DNA of 64,000 bases from Silvania confinis (GTDB lineage Bacteria; Pseudomonadota; Gammaproteobacteria; Enterobacterales; Enterobacteriaceae), in contig NZ_JAMGZJ010000078.1 of NCBI RefSeq assembly GCF_025564085.1, positions 434,001 through 498,000 of the forward strand. Direction: 5' to 3'. This document shows positions 55,093-63,908 of this stretch, one piece after another; positions within the stretch are counted from its first letter, which is position 1; every line of letters begins with the position of its first letter. Position numbers and translations under genes: made by a program. The notes beneath the pieces were generated by a model. It did no database searches, was not told the origin of the DNA, and saw nothing but the letters and a program-made list of their open reading frames with translations.

Positions 55093-55150
55093 AAAAAAAA
55101 GCCCGTACTTTCGTACGAGCTCTTTCTCGAATATGGCGGTGAGAGAGGGG
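55093..55150 (-). repeat. partial third copy of the tRNA-Ser unit (tRNA 3' end plus terminator)
   Basis: Positions 55134-55150 equal the last 17 bases of tRNA-Ser(GGA), including CCA on the minus strand. They are followed (leftward) by the same terminator hairpin GCTCGTAC-GAAA-GTACGGGC with a T run. The terminator-proximal spacer matches the copy at 57514-57554 rather than the nearer copy at 55277-55315. The tRNA body is missing: after GGGG the sequence diverges. It looks like a recombination or integration scar. Confidence 0.75.
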
Positions 55151-55276
55151 CTGACTCGCTCCGCTCGCCCTTCGGGCAGCCTGTTCGCTACGCTCTCAGT
55201 CTGTCCAACCGGCTACAGCCGGTTGTCGAACCCTGGTCGAGGATCCTCACCCCTCTCTTTCGGGGGCGTATAAAAG

Positions 55277-55303
55277 AAAAAAAGCCCGTACTTTCGTACG
55301 AGC
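55277..55303 (-). terminator. terminator of first tRNA-Ser gene
   Basis: On the minus strand: GCTCGTAC-GAAA-GTACGGGC and a T run, 12 bases after the tRNA 3' end. Confidence 0.85.
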
Positions 55304-55315
55304 TCTTCTTAAATA

Positions 55316-55403
55316 TGGCGGTGAGAGAGGGGTTCGAACCCTCGATACGTTGCCGTATACACACTTTCCAGGCGTGCTCCTTCAGCCACTCGGACACCTC
55401 ACC
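55316..55403 (-). tRNA. serX: tRNA-Ser(GGA)
   Basis: 88 bases on the minus strand from GGTGAGGTGTCC to the encoded CCA. The acceptor stem GGTGAGG would pair with the 3' end, except that it faces CTCTCACC, in which pairing is kept. The anticodon loop CTGGAAA holds GGA, and a long variable arm (GTATACGGCAACGTATC) is typical of tRNA-Ser. The T arm has GGTTCGAACCC. The place between phoH and ghrA is that of E. coli serX. A second identical copy lies at 57555. Confidence 0.95.
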
Positions 55404-55536
55404 GTATTGTTTTGCTGCCTTACCGCGTGGGGGGCAACGGGGCGGTACTATAGGGAGTCAGGCTAAAACGGTCAAGCAGATTTTATGTATTGCTGCTCGT
55501 TCGGTTAAGCAATAAGCAAACCCGCTCCCGGTACTT

Positions 55537-56397
55537 TTAGATCTGACCGAAGCGACCCGAATTGAAATCACTAATGGCTTCCGCGATTTCAGCTTTACTG
55601 TTCATCACGAACGGGCCATAGCCGACAATCGGTTCGTTCAACGGCTCCCCGGCCATCAGCAGCACTTTGGCATCACTGCTGGCTTCCAGATGCAGCGTTT
55701 CTCCCTCCTGACTCAACACCACCAGCTGCGCTTCGCTGGCGTTCGCGGTCCCGTTCACCCTCACACTGCCTTCAAGTACCACCAGTGCCGTGCTCCAGCC
55801 TGCGGGCTGCTTGAGAGACAGATGGCTTCCCTGACGCAGCGCGATGTCCCAGACATTGAGCGGCGAGAAGGTATGCGCAGGCCCTGCCACATCACCGTAA
55901 TGACCGGCGATGACGCGCAATTCACCGCTGTTATCCGGCAGGGCAACCACCGGGATCGCGTTTTTGGTGATGCTCTGATAGCCCGGTGCGGCCATTTTGT
56001 CCTTCGCCGGCAGGTTGACCCACAGCTGCATCATTTTTAGCTCGCCGCCCTGTTGGGCAAAGGCGCTGGAGTGAAACTCCTCGTGCAGGATCCCGGCACC
56101 GGCCGTCATCCACTGCACATCGCCCGGACCAATCACCCCGCCTTTTCCCGTCGAGTCGCGATGCTCCACTTCGCCGGAATAGACAATAGTGACTGTTTCA
56201 AAGCCACGGTGCGGGTGCTCGCCCACGCCGCGTTTCGCGCCGTCTGCCGGGAAGCTGTGCGGACCGGCGTAATCCAGCAGTAAAAACGGGCTCAGCGGCT
56301 CACCGTGAGTCTGATAAGAAAACATTGAACGTACCGGGAAACCGTCGCCAACCCAGTGCGGACGGGGGGCAGTATAGACGCCAGTGATGTTTTTCAT
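55537..56397 (-). CDS. pirin family protein
   Basis: 286 residues from the ATG at 56397, preceded by AGGAG; an in-frame ATG at 56478 has no ribosome site. Bicupin fold with the pirin N-terminal domain: HWVGDGFPVRSMFSY, FLLLDYAGP, RGVGEHPHRGFETVTIVYSGEVEHRDSTG (metal-binding His residues), VQWMTAGAGILHEEFH (further His/Glu). A pirin C-terminal domain follows (about 170-280). Bacterial pirins include quercetinases and regulators; the role here is unknown. Divergent from a LysR regulator and enclosed by tRNA-containing direct repeats. Confidence 0.88.
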   Translation of the reverse strand: MKNITGVYTAPRPHWVGDGFPVRSMFSYQTHGEPLSPFLLLDYAGPHSFPADGAKRGVGEHPHRGFETVTIVYSGEVEHRDSTGKGGVIGPGDVQWMTAGAGILHEEFHSSAFAQQGGELKMMQLWVNLPAKDKMAAPGYQSITKNAIPVVALPDNSGELRVIAGHYGDVAGPAHTFSPLNVWDIALRQGSHLSLKQPAGWSTALVVLEGSVRVNGTANASEAQLVVLSQEGETLHLEASSDAKVLLMAGEPLNEPIVGYGPFVMNSKAEIAEAISDFNSGRFGQI

Positions 56398-56479
56398 GTT
56401 TTTCTCCTGATGTTCGGTTGATGTCATTAGCTTATAATCAGCTTTAATATCGCGGTAGAGTGCGAAAATGACATTCACA

Positions 56480-56495
56480 GTTCCATATATGGAAC
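56480..56495. promoter_or_regulatory. perfect 16-base palindrome in pirin-LysR divergent region
   Basis: GTTCCATATATGGAAC is perfectly symmetrical and lies 12 bases before the LysR start codon and 82 bases from the pirin start. It is a likely operator, probably autoregulatory for the LysR protein. Confidence 0.65.
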
Positions 56496-56507
56496 GACGA
56501 GGGGGGT

Positions 56508-57413
56508 ATGCAGGATCTCAACGACTTTGTCTGGTTCGTGAAAGTGGTCGATTACGGTGGTTTTGCGGCGGCAGGAAGGGCGCTCGATCAGCCGAAATCC
56601 AAACTAAGCCGCCGGATTGCCCAGCTGGAAGCCCGACTTGGCGTGCGCTTAATCCAACGCACCACCCGGCAGTTTACCGTGACCGAGGTGGGGCACACGT
56701 TCTATCAGCACTGCAAAGCGATGCTGATAGAAGCCGAAGCGGCAGAAGAGGCTGTTGCGGCACTGCAGGCGGAACCGCGCGGAATGGTCAGGATCACTTG
56801 TCCAGTGACAATCCTGCATGTTCACGTTGGGCCGATGCTGGCGCGTTTTATGGCCCGCTATCCGGGGATTAACCTGCAGCTTGAAGCCACCAATCGCCGG
56901 GTCGATTTGGTGGGTGAGGGGGTAGATATCGCTATCCGCGTGCGTCCGCGCCCGTTTGACGACAGCGACCTGGTGCTGCGGGTGTTGGCCGACCGCGGAC
57001 ATTGCCTGGTCGCAGGCCCTCAGTTGATTGAGAGCCGGGGTAAACCTGCTATGCCCTCCGAGCTCAGCCAGTGGCCCGGATTAAGTATGGGGGCCGGTAA
57101 GCAGGTGCATAAGTGGGAATTAAACGGCCCGGACGGGGCGAAGGCGGAGATCCATTTTACGCCGCGGCTGGTGACCACCGATATGCTGGCCCTGCGCGAA
57201 GCGACGATGGCGGGCGTGGGGATCGTGCAATTACCCATTTTGATGGTGAAAGATCAGCTTGCATCCGGGGAGCTGGTCAAAGTGCTGGAAGCCTGGGAGC
57301 CACGACGGGAAGTCATTCATGCCGTGTACCCATCCCGGCGCGGGTTATTGCCATCTGTGAGGACGCTGGTGGATTTTTTGACCGAGGAATACGCCAGGAT
57401 AGTGGAGGACTGA
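56508..57413 (+). CDS. LysR family transcriptional regulator
   Basis: 301 residues. N-terminal HTH: DLNDFVWFVKVVDYGGFAAAGRALDQPKSKLSRRIAQLEARLGVRLIQRTTRQ. The effector domain (GMVRITCPVTILHVHVGPMLARFMARYPGINLQLEATNRRVDLVGEGVDIAIRV) is of the AaeR/DsdC-like CrgA group that senses aromatic or quinone-like compounds. It is divergent from the pirin gene, a common LysR/pirin pairing. The two genes form the cargo between two tRNA-Ser repeat units. Confidence 0.9.
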   Translation: MQDLNDFVWFVKVVDYGGFAAAGRALDQPKSKLSRRIAQLEARLGVRLIQRTTRQFTVTEVGHTFYQHCKAMLIEAEAAEEAVAALQAEPRGMVRITCPVTILHVHVGPMLARFMARYPGINLQLEATNRRVDLVGEGVDIAIRVRPRPFDDSDLVLRVLADRGHCLVAGPQLIESRGKPAMPSELSQWPGLSMGAGKQVHKWELNGPDGAKAEIHFTPRLVTTDMLALREATMAGVGIVQLPILMVKDQLASGELVKVLEAWEPRREVIHAVYPSRRGLLPSVRTLVDFLTEEYARIVED

Positions 57414-57513
57414 TGCCTGATGGCGCTACGCTCTCAGTCTGTCCAACCGGCTACAGCCGGTTGTCGAACCCTGGTCGAGGATTCTCACCCCTCTCTTTCG
57501 GGGGCGTATAAAA

Positions 57514-57541
57514 GAAAAAAAGCCCGTACTTTCGTACGAGC
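57514..57541 (-). terminator. terminator of second tRNA-Ser gene
   Basis: Same hairpin as after the first tRNA-Ser copy, read on the minus strand, with a T run. Confidence 0.85.
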
Positions 57542-57554
57542 TCTTTCTCGAATA

Positions 57555-57642
57555 TGGCGGTGAGAGAGGGGTTCGAACCCTCGATACGTTGCCGTATACA
57601 CACTTTCCAGGCGTGCTCCTTCAGCCACTCGGACACCTCACC
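57555..57642 (-). tRNA. tRNA-Ser(GGA), second copy
   Basis: An 88-base gene on the minus strand, identical to the copy at 55316-55403 over its full length, with the GGA anticodon, long variable arm and encoded CCA. E. coli has its other tRNA-Ser(GGA) gene (serW) at a distant locus, so two copies 2.2 kb apart here reflect a local duplication. Confidence 0.95.
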
Positions 57643-57869
57643 GTTTTGTCATCCCGTTGCTGCTGGGACGGCCGCTAATGTAAGAAAAAGCCGTTGCGCC
57701 GTCAATCAACTTTTTCAGTTAATTAGCCTGTTTAGACAAACTTCGAACAACATGATTTCTAAATGTGCTGAAAGTGACTTTTTTATCGGCAACGATCTCG
57801 ACGTGAAAGTTTGCTAAGCTGCAAGGCACTTGAAAATGAACATAAAACAGCACAAAGAAGGCAATCGCA

Positions 57870-58808
57870 ATGGACATCATTTTTTATCATCCGACGTTTG
57901 ATACCCACTACTGGCTGAAAGCCCTGTCGGCGGCACTGCCAGGCGCGCGGGTTCGCGAGTGGAAGCGCGGCGATAACCAACCGGCAGATTATGCGCTGGT
58001 ATGGCATCCGCCGGTGGAGATGCTGCAGGGGCGGGAGCTGAAAGCGGTCTTTGCGCTGGGGGCTGGGGTGGACTCGATCCTCAATAAATTGAAAGCGCAC
58101 CCGGATATGCTGGCTGACAGTATCCCGCTGTTCCGCCTCGAAGACACCGGCATGGGCGAGCAGATGCAGGAGTACGCAGTGAGCCAGGTGCTGCACTGGT
58201 TCCGTCGCTTTGACGATTATCAGGCGTTAAAACAGCAGGCGCGCTGGGAGCCGCTGGCCGATTATCAACGTGAAGATTTTACCGTCGGTATTCTCGGTGC
58301 CGGGGTGTTGGGCTCAAAAGTGGCCGAAGCGCTTGCGCCGTGGGGCTTTCCGCTGCGTTGCTGGAGCCGTACCCGTAAGGCGTATCCCGGTGTCGAAAGC
58401 TTTGCTGGCACTGATGAACTGTCGTCATTTTTACAGGGTACGCGGGTGCTAATTAACCTCCTGCCCAATACCGGCGAGACGGTCGGGATCATTAATAGCA
58501 CGCTGCTCAATCAACTCGCGGACAACAGCTATGTAATGAACCTGGCGCGCGGCGTGCATCTGGTGGAGGCCGACTTGCTGAAAGCGCTGGAGAGCGGCAA
58601 ACTGAAAGGCGCCATGCTGGATGTCTACAGCAAGGAGCCGTTACCCGCTGAAAGCCCGCTCTGGGCCCATCCGCGCGTGGCGATGACCCCGCACGTTGCG
58701 GCGGTGACCCGCCCGGCTGAAGCAGTTTCTTATATTGCCCACACCATTACTCAACTGGAGAAGGGCGAACCGGTCACCGGACGCGTCGACCGACAGCGCG
58801 GCTACTGA
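57870..58808 (+). CDS. ghrA: glyoxylate/hydroxypyruvate reductase GhrA
   Basis: 312 residues, as in E. coli GhrA. D-isomer-specific 2-hydroxyacid dehydrogenase. The NADPH site is [16 protein letters not shown] near residue 140, followed by [11 protein letters not shown] (Arg pair for NADP). Catalytic Arg is in NLARGVH near 225, Glu in KEPLP and His in [10 protein letters not shown] near 275. It reduces glyoxylate and hydroxypyruvate in the cytoplasm. Confidence 0.95.
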   Translation: MDIIFYHPTFDTHYWLKALSAALPGARVREWKRGDNQPADYALVWHPPVEMLQGRELKAVFALGAGVDSILNKLKAHPDMLADSIPLFRLEDTGMGEQMQEYAVSQVLHWFRRFDDYQALKQQARWEPLADYQREDFTVGILGAGVLGSKVAEALAPWGFPLRCWSRTRKAYPGVESFAGTDELSSFLQGTRVLINLLPNTGETVGIINSTLLNQLADNSYVMNLARGVHLVEADLLKALESGKLKGAMLDVYSKEPLPAESPLWAHPRVAMTPHVAAVTRPAEAVSYIAHTITQLEKGEPVTGRVDRQRGY

Positions 58809-58812
58809 GTAA

Positions 58813-58834
58813 ACCCGGCGATTGCCGGGTTTTT
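58813..58834 (+). terminator. terminator after ghrA
   Basis: ACCCGGC-GATT-GCCGGGT followed by a T run, five bases beyond the stop codon. Confidence 0.85.
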
Positions 58835-58890
58835 GCTAATAAACGCCTGGGATAGCTGCTATCCTTTGGGAAACACGAGAGGAGAGAATG

Positions 58891-59628
58891 ATGTATCCCG
58901 TTGACCTGCATATGCACACCGTCGCCAGCACCCACGCCTACAGCAATCTTCATGACTACATCGCACAGGCTAAGTTAAAAAACATTAAACTCTTTGCGAT
59001 CACCGATCATGGCCCTGATATGGCCGATGCACCGCACTACTGGCACTTTGTGAATATGCGCATCTGGCCTCGGCTGGTCGATGGCGTCGGGATCCTGCGC
59101 GGGATCGAAGCCAATATCAAAAACACGCAGGGTGAAATTGACTGTACCGGCCCGATGCTGACCTCTCTGGATCTGATTCTTGCCGGTTTTCATGAACCGG
59201 TTTTTGCCCCGCAGGATAAAGCCACCCATACCGAAGCGATGATTGCCACCATTGCCAGCGGTAACGTGCATATCATCAGCCATCCGGGGAACCCAAAGTT
59301 CCCGATTGATATCCAGGCCGTGGCGCAGGCCGCTGCGAAGCATGGCGTGGCGCTGGAAATTAACAACTCCTCGTTTATTCACTCCCGCAAGGGCAGCGAA
59401 GCGAACTGCCGTGACGTCGCCGCCGCGGTGCGTGATGCCGGCGGCTACGTGGCGCTGGGATCCGACTCCCATACCGCCTTTACGCTGGGGGATTTTAGCG
59501 AATGCCGCAAGATCCTCGATGAGGTGGAGTTCCCGGAAGAGCGGATCCTCAACGTCTCTCCCCGCCGTTTACTGAATTTCCTGGAGTCGCGTGGTATGGC
59601 TCCGATTACCGAATTTGCCGAACTTTAA
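58891..59628 (+). CDS. ycdX: PHP-domain zinc phosphatase YcdX
   Basis: 245 residues from the second of two adjacent ATGs (58888 and 58891), which gives the E. coli length and a better distance from GAGGAG. The trinuclear zinc site of the PHP domain can be read: DLHMHT, ITDHG, GIEANIK (Glu), [15 protein letters not shown] and GSDSHTAF. A phosphatase linked to swarming motility in E. coli. Its helper YcdY is encoded next. Confidence 0.94.
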   Translation: MYPVDLHMHTVASTHAYSNLHDYIAQAKLKNIKLFAITDHGPDMADAPHYWHFVNMRIWPRLVDGVGILRGIEANIKNTQGEIDCTGPMLTSLDLILAGFHEPVFAPQDKATHTEAMIATIASGNVHIISHPGNPKFPIDIQAVAQAAAKHGVALEINNSSFIHSRKGSEANCRDVAAAVRDAGGYVALGSDSHTAFTLGDFSECRKILDEVEFPEERILNVSPRRLLNFLESRGMAPITEFAEL

Positions 59629-59648
59629 CTGTGTAATGGACTTAACAA

Positions 59649-60203
59649 ATGAATGAATTCTCCATCCTCTGCCGCGTACTGGGCTCGCTGTATTACCGTC
59701 AGCCGCAGGATCCGCTGCTGGTGCCGCTCTTTACCCTGGTTCGTGAAGGCAAGCTGGCGCAGAACTGGCCGCTTGAACAGGATGAGCTGCTGCAGCGTCT
59801 GCAAACCAGCTGCGACATGCAGCAAATTGCGGCCGACTACAATGCGCTGTTCGTTGGCGAAGAGTGCCGCGTGCCGCCTTACCGTTCAGCCTGGGAAGAG
59901 GGCGCGACCGAAGCCGAAGTGCGTGCTTTCCTGTCTGCCCGTGGGATGCCGCTGACCGATACCCCGGCCGATCACATTGGCACCCTGCTGCTGGCGGCGT
60001 CGTGGATCGAAGACCATGCCGCAGAAGATGAAAACGAGGCGCTGGAAACCCTGTTCTCCGAGTTTATTTTACCCTGGTGCGCAGCGTTTCTCGGCAAGGT
60101 TGAAGCCCATGCCACTTCGCCATTCTGGCGCACCATGGCACCGCTGACCCGCGATGCCCTGGCGGCGATGTGGGATGAACTGCAGGAAGAGAATGAAGAG
60201 TGA
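59649..60203 (+). CDS. ycdY: TorD/NarJ-family chaperone YcdY
   Basis: 184 residues, the same as in E. coli. An all-helical redox-enzyme-maturation-type chaperone: ILCRVLGSLYYRQPQDPLLVPLF, DYNALFVGEECRVPPYRSAWEEG (family core), PADHIGTLLLAASWIED, and ILPWCAAFLGKVEAHATSPFWRTMA. In E. coli it raises the activity of YcdX rather than serving a molybdoenzyme. 20 bases after ycdX. Confidence 0.94.
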   Translation: MNEFSILCRVLGSLYYRQPQDPLLVPLFTLVREGKLAQNWPLEQDELLQRLQTSCDMQQIAADYNALFVGEECRVPPYRSAWEEGATEAEVRAFLSARGMPLTDTPADHIGTLLLAASWIEDHAAEDENEALETLFSEFILPWCAAFLGKVEAHATSPFWRTMAPLTRDALAAMWDELQEENEE

Positions 60204-60299
60204 TCTGGATCACTTTTTGAATGTAACAGCTAATCTCATTCTACATATTATGTGTTTCTGATCTCATTTCATTGGCGCGTATCTGCTAAGATGCGCGCC

Positions 60300-60782
60300 A
60301 TGAACATACTCTTTTCTATAGCACTGACCACAGGCATCCTCTCCGGGATCTGGGGTTGGGTCGCGGTTTCTCTGGGACTTCTCAGCTGGGCGGGCTTTTT
60401 GGGCTGCACGGCCTATTTCGCCTGTCCGCAGGGCGGGTTGAAGGGGTTCTTTATCTCGGCCTGTACGCTGATGAGCGGCGTGGTGTGGGCGATGATCATC
60501 ATCCACGGCAGCGCCCTGGCACCCCAGCTGGAAATCTTCGGCTATATCATGACCGGCGTGGTGGCATTTTTAATGTGCATCCAGGCCAAACATCTACTGC
60601 TGTCGTTTGTGCCCGGCACCTTTATGGGCGCTTGCGCCACCTTTGCGGGGCAGGGCGACTGGCGACTGGTGGTGCCTTCTCTGGCGCTGGGTTTGGTGTT
60701 TGGCTACGCGATGAAAAACAGCGGGCTATGGCTGGCGGCACGGCGGGAAAAGTCGAACAGCGCGGCGGCGCTGAGCAAATAA
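60300..60782 (+). CDS. ycdZ: DUF1097 inner-membrane protein YcdZ
   Basis: 160 residues from the ATG at 60300. The in-frame ATG at 60252 would add an unrelated N-terminus. Five to six membrane segments; close to E. coli YcdZ throughout (LSGIWGWVAVSLGLLSWAGF, LGCTAYFACPQGGLKGF, LLLSFVPGTFMGACATFAGQ, LVFGYAMKNSGLWLAARRE). The function is unknown. Confidence 0.92.
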   Translation: MNILFSIALTTGILSGIWGWVAVSLGLLSWAGFLGCTAYFACPQGGLKGFFISACTLMSGVVWAMIIIHGSALAPQLEIFGYIMTGVVAFLMCIQAKHLLLSFVPGTFMGACATFAGQGDWRLVVPSLALGLVFGYAMKNSGLWLAARREKSNSAAALSK

Positions 60783-60811
60783 AAAAGGCGAGACTGCGGT
60801 CTCGCCTTTTT
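60782..60811. terminator. bidirectional terminator between ycdZ and csgG
   Basis: AAAAAGGCGAGAC-TGCG-GTCTCGCCTTTTT, a 13-base perfect stem with A and T runs on both sides. It serves both convergent transcripts. Confidence 0.92.
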
Positions 60812-60824
60812 AATGCGCTTTCGG

Positions 60825-61658
60825 TCAGGATTCCGGCGGCGATGACATCTCGCGGTATTTCACCAGAACATCGTTTTTCACTTCGTTCTTATTTTGCAGA
60901 TCCCACAGGCCACGATCGATACCGTCGTTAATCAGGAAAATAACCCCGGTTTCGATTGCCGACATCAGGCACAGCATCACCGGCTCGTTAGAGGTATAGC
61001 CGATTTCACCTTCCAGCAGTCGTTGGTAGTCGATGAATCTGAACACCCCAGCCTGCACTTCATACGACAGAATGGTTTTACTGGTCGTGACCGATGACAG
61101 GATCTCGCCGGTACTGACGTTGACCACGCGCAGATTCACTGCAATCTGGTCAAGCTGGTACTGCGTATCACCGCCGATACCGAAGTAACGCGCCCCCACA
61201 CCACCCGATTTCACGTTACTTTCGTAACCGATAATCGAACCTTCAACCATGACGTTAGCCGCCGTGAGTGAATGCAGTGGAATGCGGTTGTTCATTGCCA
61301 CAGTACCGTTATCCTGCGCGGCACGAATAATTTTACGTTCGTTGAGCAGGTTTTGCAGACCCTGACGCTCCAGAGGTATAAACCAGCGAGAGTCCTTTAA
61401 CGCAGTGACCAGCATTGCGGTGGCGCTCTGCGGGACAGCTGTCGAGAAGTTACTTGCCGGATAAGGTTTAAACTGTCCGGTTTCGTCCTGAATATTATAA
61501 ACCGACACATAAATCTTACCGGTAGGCAGTGGGAGTTTAGTGAGATCGCGATAACTCTGCGCCCGAGGCATTAATGTCGGTTTCGCGGCTTCTTTCGGAG
61601 GAGCAGTTAAACAACCGCTCAATAAGCACACTGCAACAAGTATGAGAAAGCGCTGCAT
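60825..61658 (-). CDS. csgG: curli secretion pore lipoprotein CsgG
   Basis: 277 residues, as in E. coli. Lipobox CLLSGC near residue 16. The body matches CsgG: RDLTKLPLPTGKIYVSVYNIQDETGQFKPYPASNFSTAVPQSA (the YNxxN constriction), WFIPLERQGLQNLLNERKIIRAAQ and TGEILSSVTTSKTILSYEV. It forms the nonameric outer-membrane channel for curli subunits. Last gene of csgDEFG. Confidence 0.96.
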   Translation of the reverse strand: MQRFLILVAVCLLSGCLTAPPKEAAKPTLMPRAQSYRDLTKLPLPTGKIYVSVYNIQDETGQFKPYPASNFSTAVPQSATAMLVTALKDSRWFIPLERQGLQNLLNERKIIRAAQDNGTVAMNNRIPLHSLTAANVMVEGSIIGYESNVKSGGVGARYFGIGGDTQYQLDQIAVNLRVVNVSTGEILSSVTTSKTILSYEVQAGVFRFIDYQRLLEGEIGYTSNEPVMLCLMSAIETGVIFLINDGIDRGLWDLQNKNEVKNDVLVKYREMSSPPES

Positions 61659-61684
61659 GATTATTGTCCTTATCTCGACATTAT

Positions 61685-62101
61685 TTAAAAGTCGGTAGAA
61701 TTATTTTGCAAGCCGGAAACCTGAATGGTGGATGTTCTCCCCGTTTTCCGGTCCGTCACGTTCAACTGCAATTGCCCGTCAGTGTTAGCGATATCGACAA
61801 TGAAGTCGCTGGTGACCATCCGCCCGGGTTTACCTGTATTGATATTGGTTAACAGCCCGCCCAGTACCTGGGACTGAATGGCCTGGGTAAAGTTATCCAG
61901 GGCGCTTGGCGTTTCAATACCGAGGTCATCGTTAAAGCTTGGGTCTTTATAAGAGTTTTGCGCCTGAGCCCCATTTAACAGGTAGGCTCCGTTATTGGGG
62001 TTACCACCGAAGTTTGGGTTACGAAACTGGAACGTCATATTCCCGGCCAAACTTATTGATGGAATAAGCATTAAAGCAATAACTGCATATACACCACGCA
62101 T
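61685..62101 (-). CDS. csgF: curli assembly factor CsgF
   Basis: 138 residues, the E. coli length, from the ATG at 62101. Signal peptide to about residue 19. The mature N-terminus [19 protein letters not shown] plugs the CsgG channel in E. coli; [22 protein letters not shown] and the ending [10 protein letters not shown] are conserved. It couples secretion to CsgB nucleation at the cell surface. Confidence 0.95.
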   Translation of the reverse strand: MRGVYAVIALMLIPSISLAGNMTFQFRNPNFGGNPNNGAYLLNGAQAQNSYKDPSFNDDLGIETPSALDNFTQAIQSQVLGGLLTNINTGKPGRMVTSDFIVDIANTDGQLQLNVTDRKTGRTSTIQVSGLQNNSTDF

Positions 62102-62114
62102 GAATGCCTCCGAA

Positions 62115-62504
62115 TTAAAACTCATCGCGCGCTAAATCGCCGGTACCCAGCAGAGCTTTATCTATCTGCAGACGATCTATTGCTTCTTCGGTTTGAGCCA
62201 GTGCAAAGACCACGTTTTGCTCAAGGTCTTGTTTCGTGGGATATAAAAAAGTCTGGAAAATAACGTCCTGATTAATCGTTATTGTGATCCAACTTCCCCA
62301 ACGCGCACTCGGCCGTTCGTTGATCGTTAAATTACCTGGATAAGTACTTTCCCATTTGTCGCTGAACGCCCGGTAAAAAGCGTGCCCGACAGAGGAGACC
62401 GTATGGTCAGTTAACAATCCTGGGATCTCCACCTCAACCGCATGAAGATTCCCGGCGGCAAGCCATAAACCTGCCGCGGCAATCCATCTCATCGTGCGTT
62501 TCAT
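62115..62504 (-). CDS. csgE: curli secretion specificity factor CsgE
   Basis: 129 residues, the E. coli length, from the ATG at 62504. A signal peptide (to about 22, NLHA) precedes [60 protein letters not shown] and [14 protein letters not shown] periplasmic adaptor that caps CsgG and gates CsgA secretion. It follows csgD by four bases. Confidence 0.95.
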   Translation of the reverse strand: MKRTMRWIAAAGLWLAAGNLHAVEVEIPGLLTDHTVSSVGHAFYRAFSDKWESTYPGNLTINERPSARWGSWITITINQDVIFQTFLYPTKQDLEQNVVFALAQTEEAIDRLQIDKALLGTGDLARDEF

Positions 62505-62508
62505 ACTG

Positions 62509-63159
62509 TTAACGCCTGAGGTTATCATTTGCCCATGAAACCGCCTGAGTCCGGTTTTTGACAGCTATCTTCTTGAAAAGATTATAAAGATGGGTCTTCA
62601 CCGTATTTTCACTGATAAATAACGAACGGGCGATTTCAATATTTGAAGCTCCGATGCGTAATTTATTCAGAATTTCTTTTTCGCGATGGGTCAGCAAAGC
62701 AGACTCTGAACTGTTATAGCGATAATTCCCGGAATGGGTAATGAGGTAGCTGGCAAGTTTCTGCGAAAAGTAGCATTCGCCACGCAGAACCCCTTGCAGA
62801 CCATCCACTACGCGTGTCTCGTCCTCGTTGACATAAAAGACACCATTAATATGTGGCCAGCTTTCAATATCTCTGAATGGATATTCTTCCGGGGTGTTCA
62901 ATAACAACACGCGGATGTTATTGTTTTTTCTGCTTAAAATATCCTGCCAGTATTGGATAAGTTTTTTATCCGCTTCCATCATATCGAAAAGAATAATGCT
63001 ACCAGGCGTAATGTCATCGAAAGAGCGTTGAATACTATGCAATTTTCCGCTCAATGTCAGACTGTGTTTTAAATGCTGTAATAACGCCGTGGCCTGTAAA
63101 GAAGGTTTGGTGACCAACAATAATGTCTGACCATGCAAGCTATGGACTTCATTAAACAT
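62509..63159 (-). CDS. csgD: biofilm master regulator CsgD (LuxR/FixJ type)
   Basis: 216 residues, the E. coli length. A receiver-like N-terminal domain lacks the usual phosphorylation cluster ([25 protein letters not shown]). The C-terminal LuxR HTH reads [54 protein letters not shown]. It activates csgBAC and cellulose regulation. First gene of csgDEFG. Confidence 0.97.
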   Translation of the reverse strand: MFNEVHSLHGQTLLLVTKPSLQATALLQHLKHSLTLSGKLHSIQRSFDDITPGSIILFDMMEADKKLIQYWQDILSRKNNNIRVLLLNTPEEYPFRDIESWPHINGVFYVNEDETRVVDGLQGVLRGECYFSQKLASYLITHSGNYRYNSSESALLTHREKEILNKLRIGASNIEIARSLFISENTVKTHLYNLFKKIAVKNRTQAVSWANDNLRR

Positions 63160-63908
63160 GATGAAACCCCTTTTTGGGACACCTGACAGTTGCCCCCGAT
63201 ATATTACGGGGGCTCCAGAAGCGCTGTCAGATGTGGCACTGCTGTGTGTAGAAGAGAAATCATGTCCCTCAGAAGGGAGGGAAAATATTTAAGATACTTC
63301 TGAACTTCTGATTTCAATCTAGCCATTACGGTTTTTAAAGCAAGTGTTAATGATGTAACAGAATGTAAAATTCAATATTATTTTGTAAAAAACAAGTTCC
63401 CGAATTGCTTAGATTTCAGCATAAAGTTGTACATTTTGATATTGATGCACACATTTAAAAAATCATACAAATTATATTAACTTGTTGTTTTTTTATGGGT
63501 AATATATTTTGTCAATTATTGTATGTCAGGTATGAGCGTTACCAAAAAGCTAAGCCTATTTTTACACTGTGTAAACGTCTTAAGAAATCAGGTGCTTTGT
63601 CACAGAGTTAGCGATATATCGGTGTGGTGAGCCTGGAGGCCAGACGAAACGGCAAGTCAGTCCTTTTCCTGCTATTCATTTCTGAATTTTACATTTGCCT
63701 TTTTTTAACTCTCTGAAAAATCACTAACCCTATGGCGTGTTTTATTTTATTTAATACTTTGGGGTGATCATAGGAATAAAAATACAACTGGCGGGTGAGA
63801 TATTTAAATTGTTTCGACAGACATACTCTTCATCGTAACGCCGAGTTAACAAAATATTTAGCGTTGTTAACACAAGTTATTTATTTCCACCAGGTCCAGG
63901 GTGACAAC
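63160..63908. promoter_or_regulatory. csgD-csgB divergent control region
   Basis: A 749-base A+T-rich gap without a convincing gene. In E. coli and Salmonella this region binds OmpR, IHF, H-NS, CpxR, RcsB and other factors, and carries the csgD 5' untranslated region that small RNAs target. A CsgD site can be read at 63792-63802. I could not assign the other factor sites with confidence. Confidence 0.7.
63792..63802 (+). promoter_or_regulatory. CsgD binding site upstream of csgB
   Basis: CGGGTGAGATA fits the published CsgD consensus CGGGKGAGNKA at every position. It lies 107 bases before the csgB start codon, as expected for activation of csgBAC. Confidence 0.78.

Larger units (their letters stand above)
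55186..55404. repeat. direct repeat unit 1 (219 bases, contains tRNA-Ser)
   Basis: This segment runs from CGCTACGCTCTCAG through the palindrome AACCGGCTACAGCCGGTT, the tRNA terminator and a complete tRNA-Ser gene. It is repeated in the same orientation at 57424-57643 with only a few differences (GGATCC/GGATTC and the spacer before the tRNA 3' end). The two copies flank the pirin-LysR pair. Confidence 0.9.
57424..57643. repeat. direct repeat unit 2 (220 bases, contains tRNA-Ser)
   Basis: Second copy of the segment at 55186-55404, in the same orientation, beginning eleven bases after the LysR stop. Start-to-start distance is 2238 bases. The tRNA parts are identical and the spacers differ slightly, which makes homologous deletion or duplication of the pirin-LysR segment possible. 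Confidence 0.9.
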
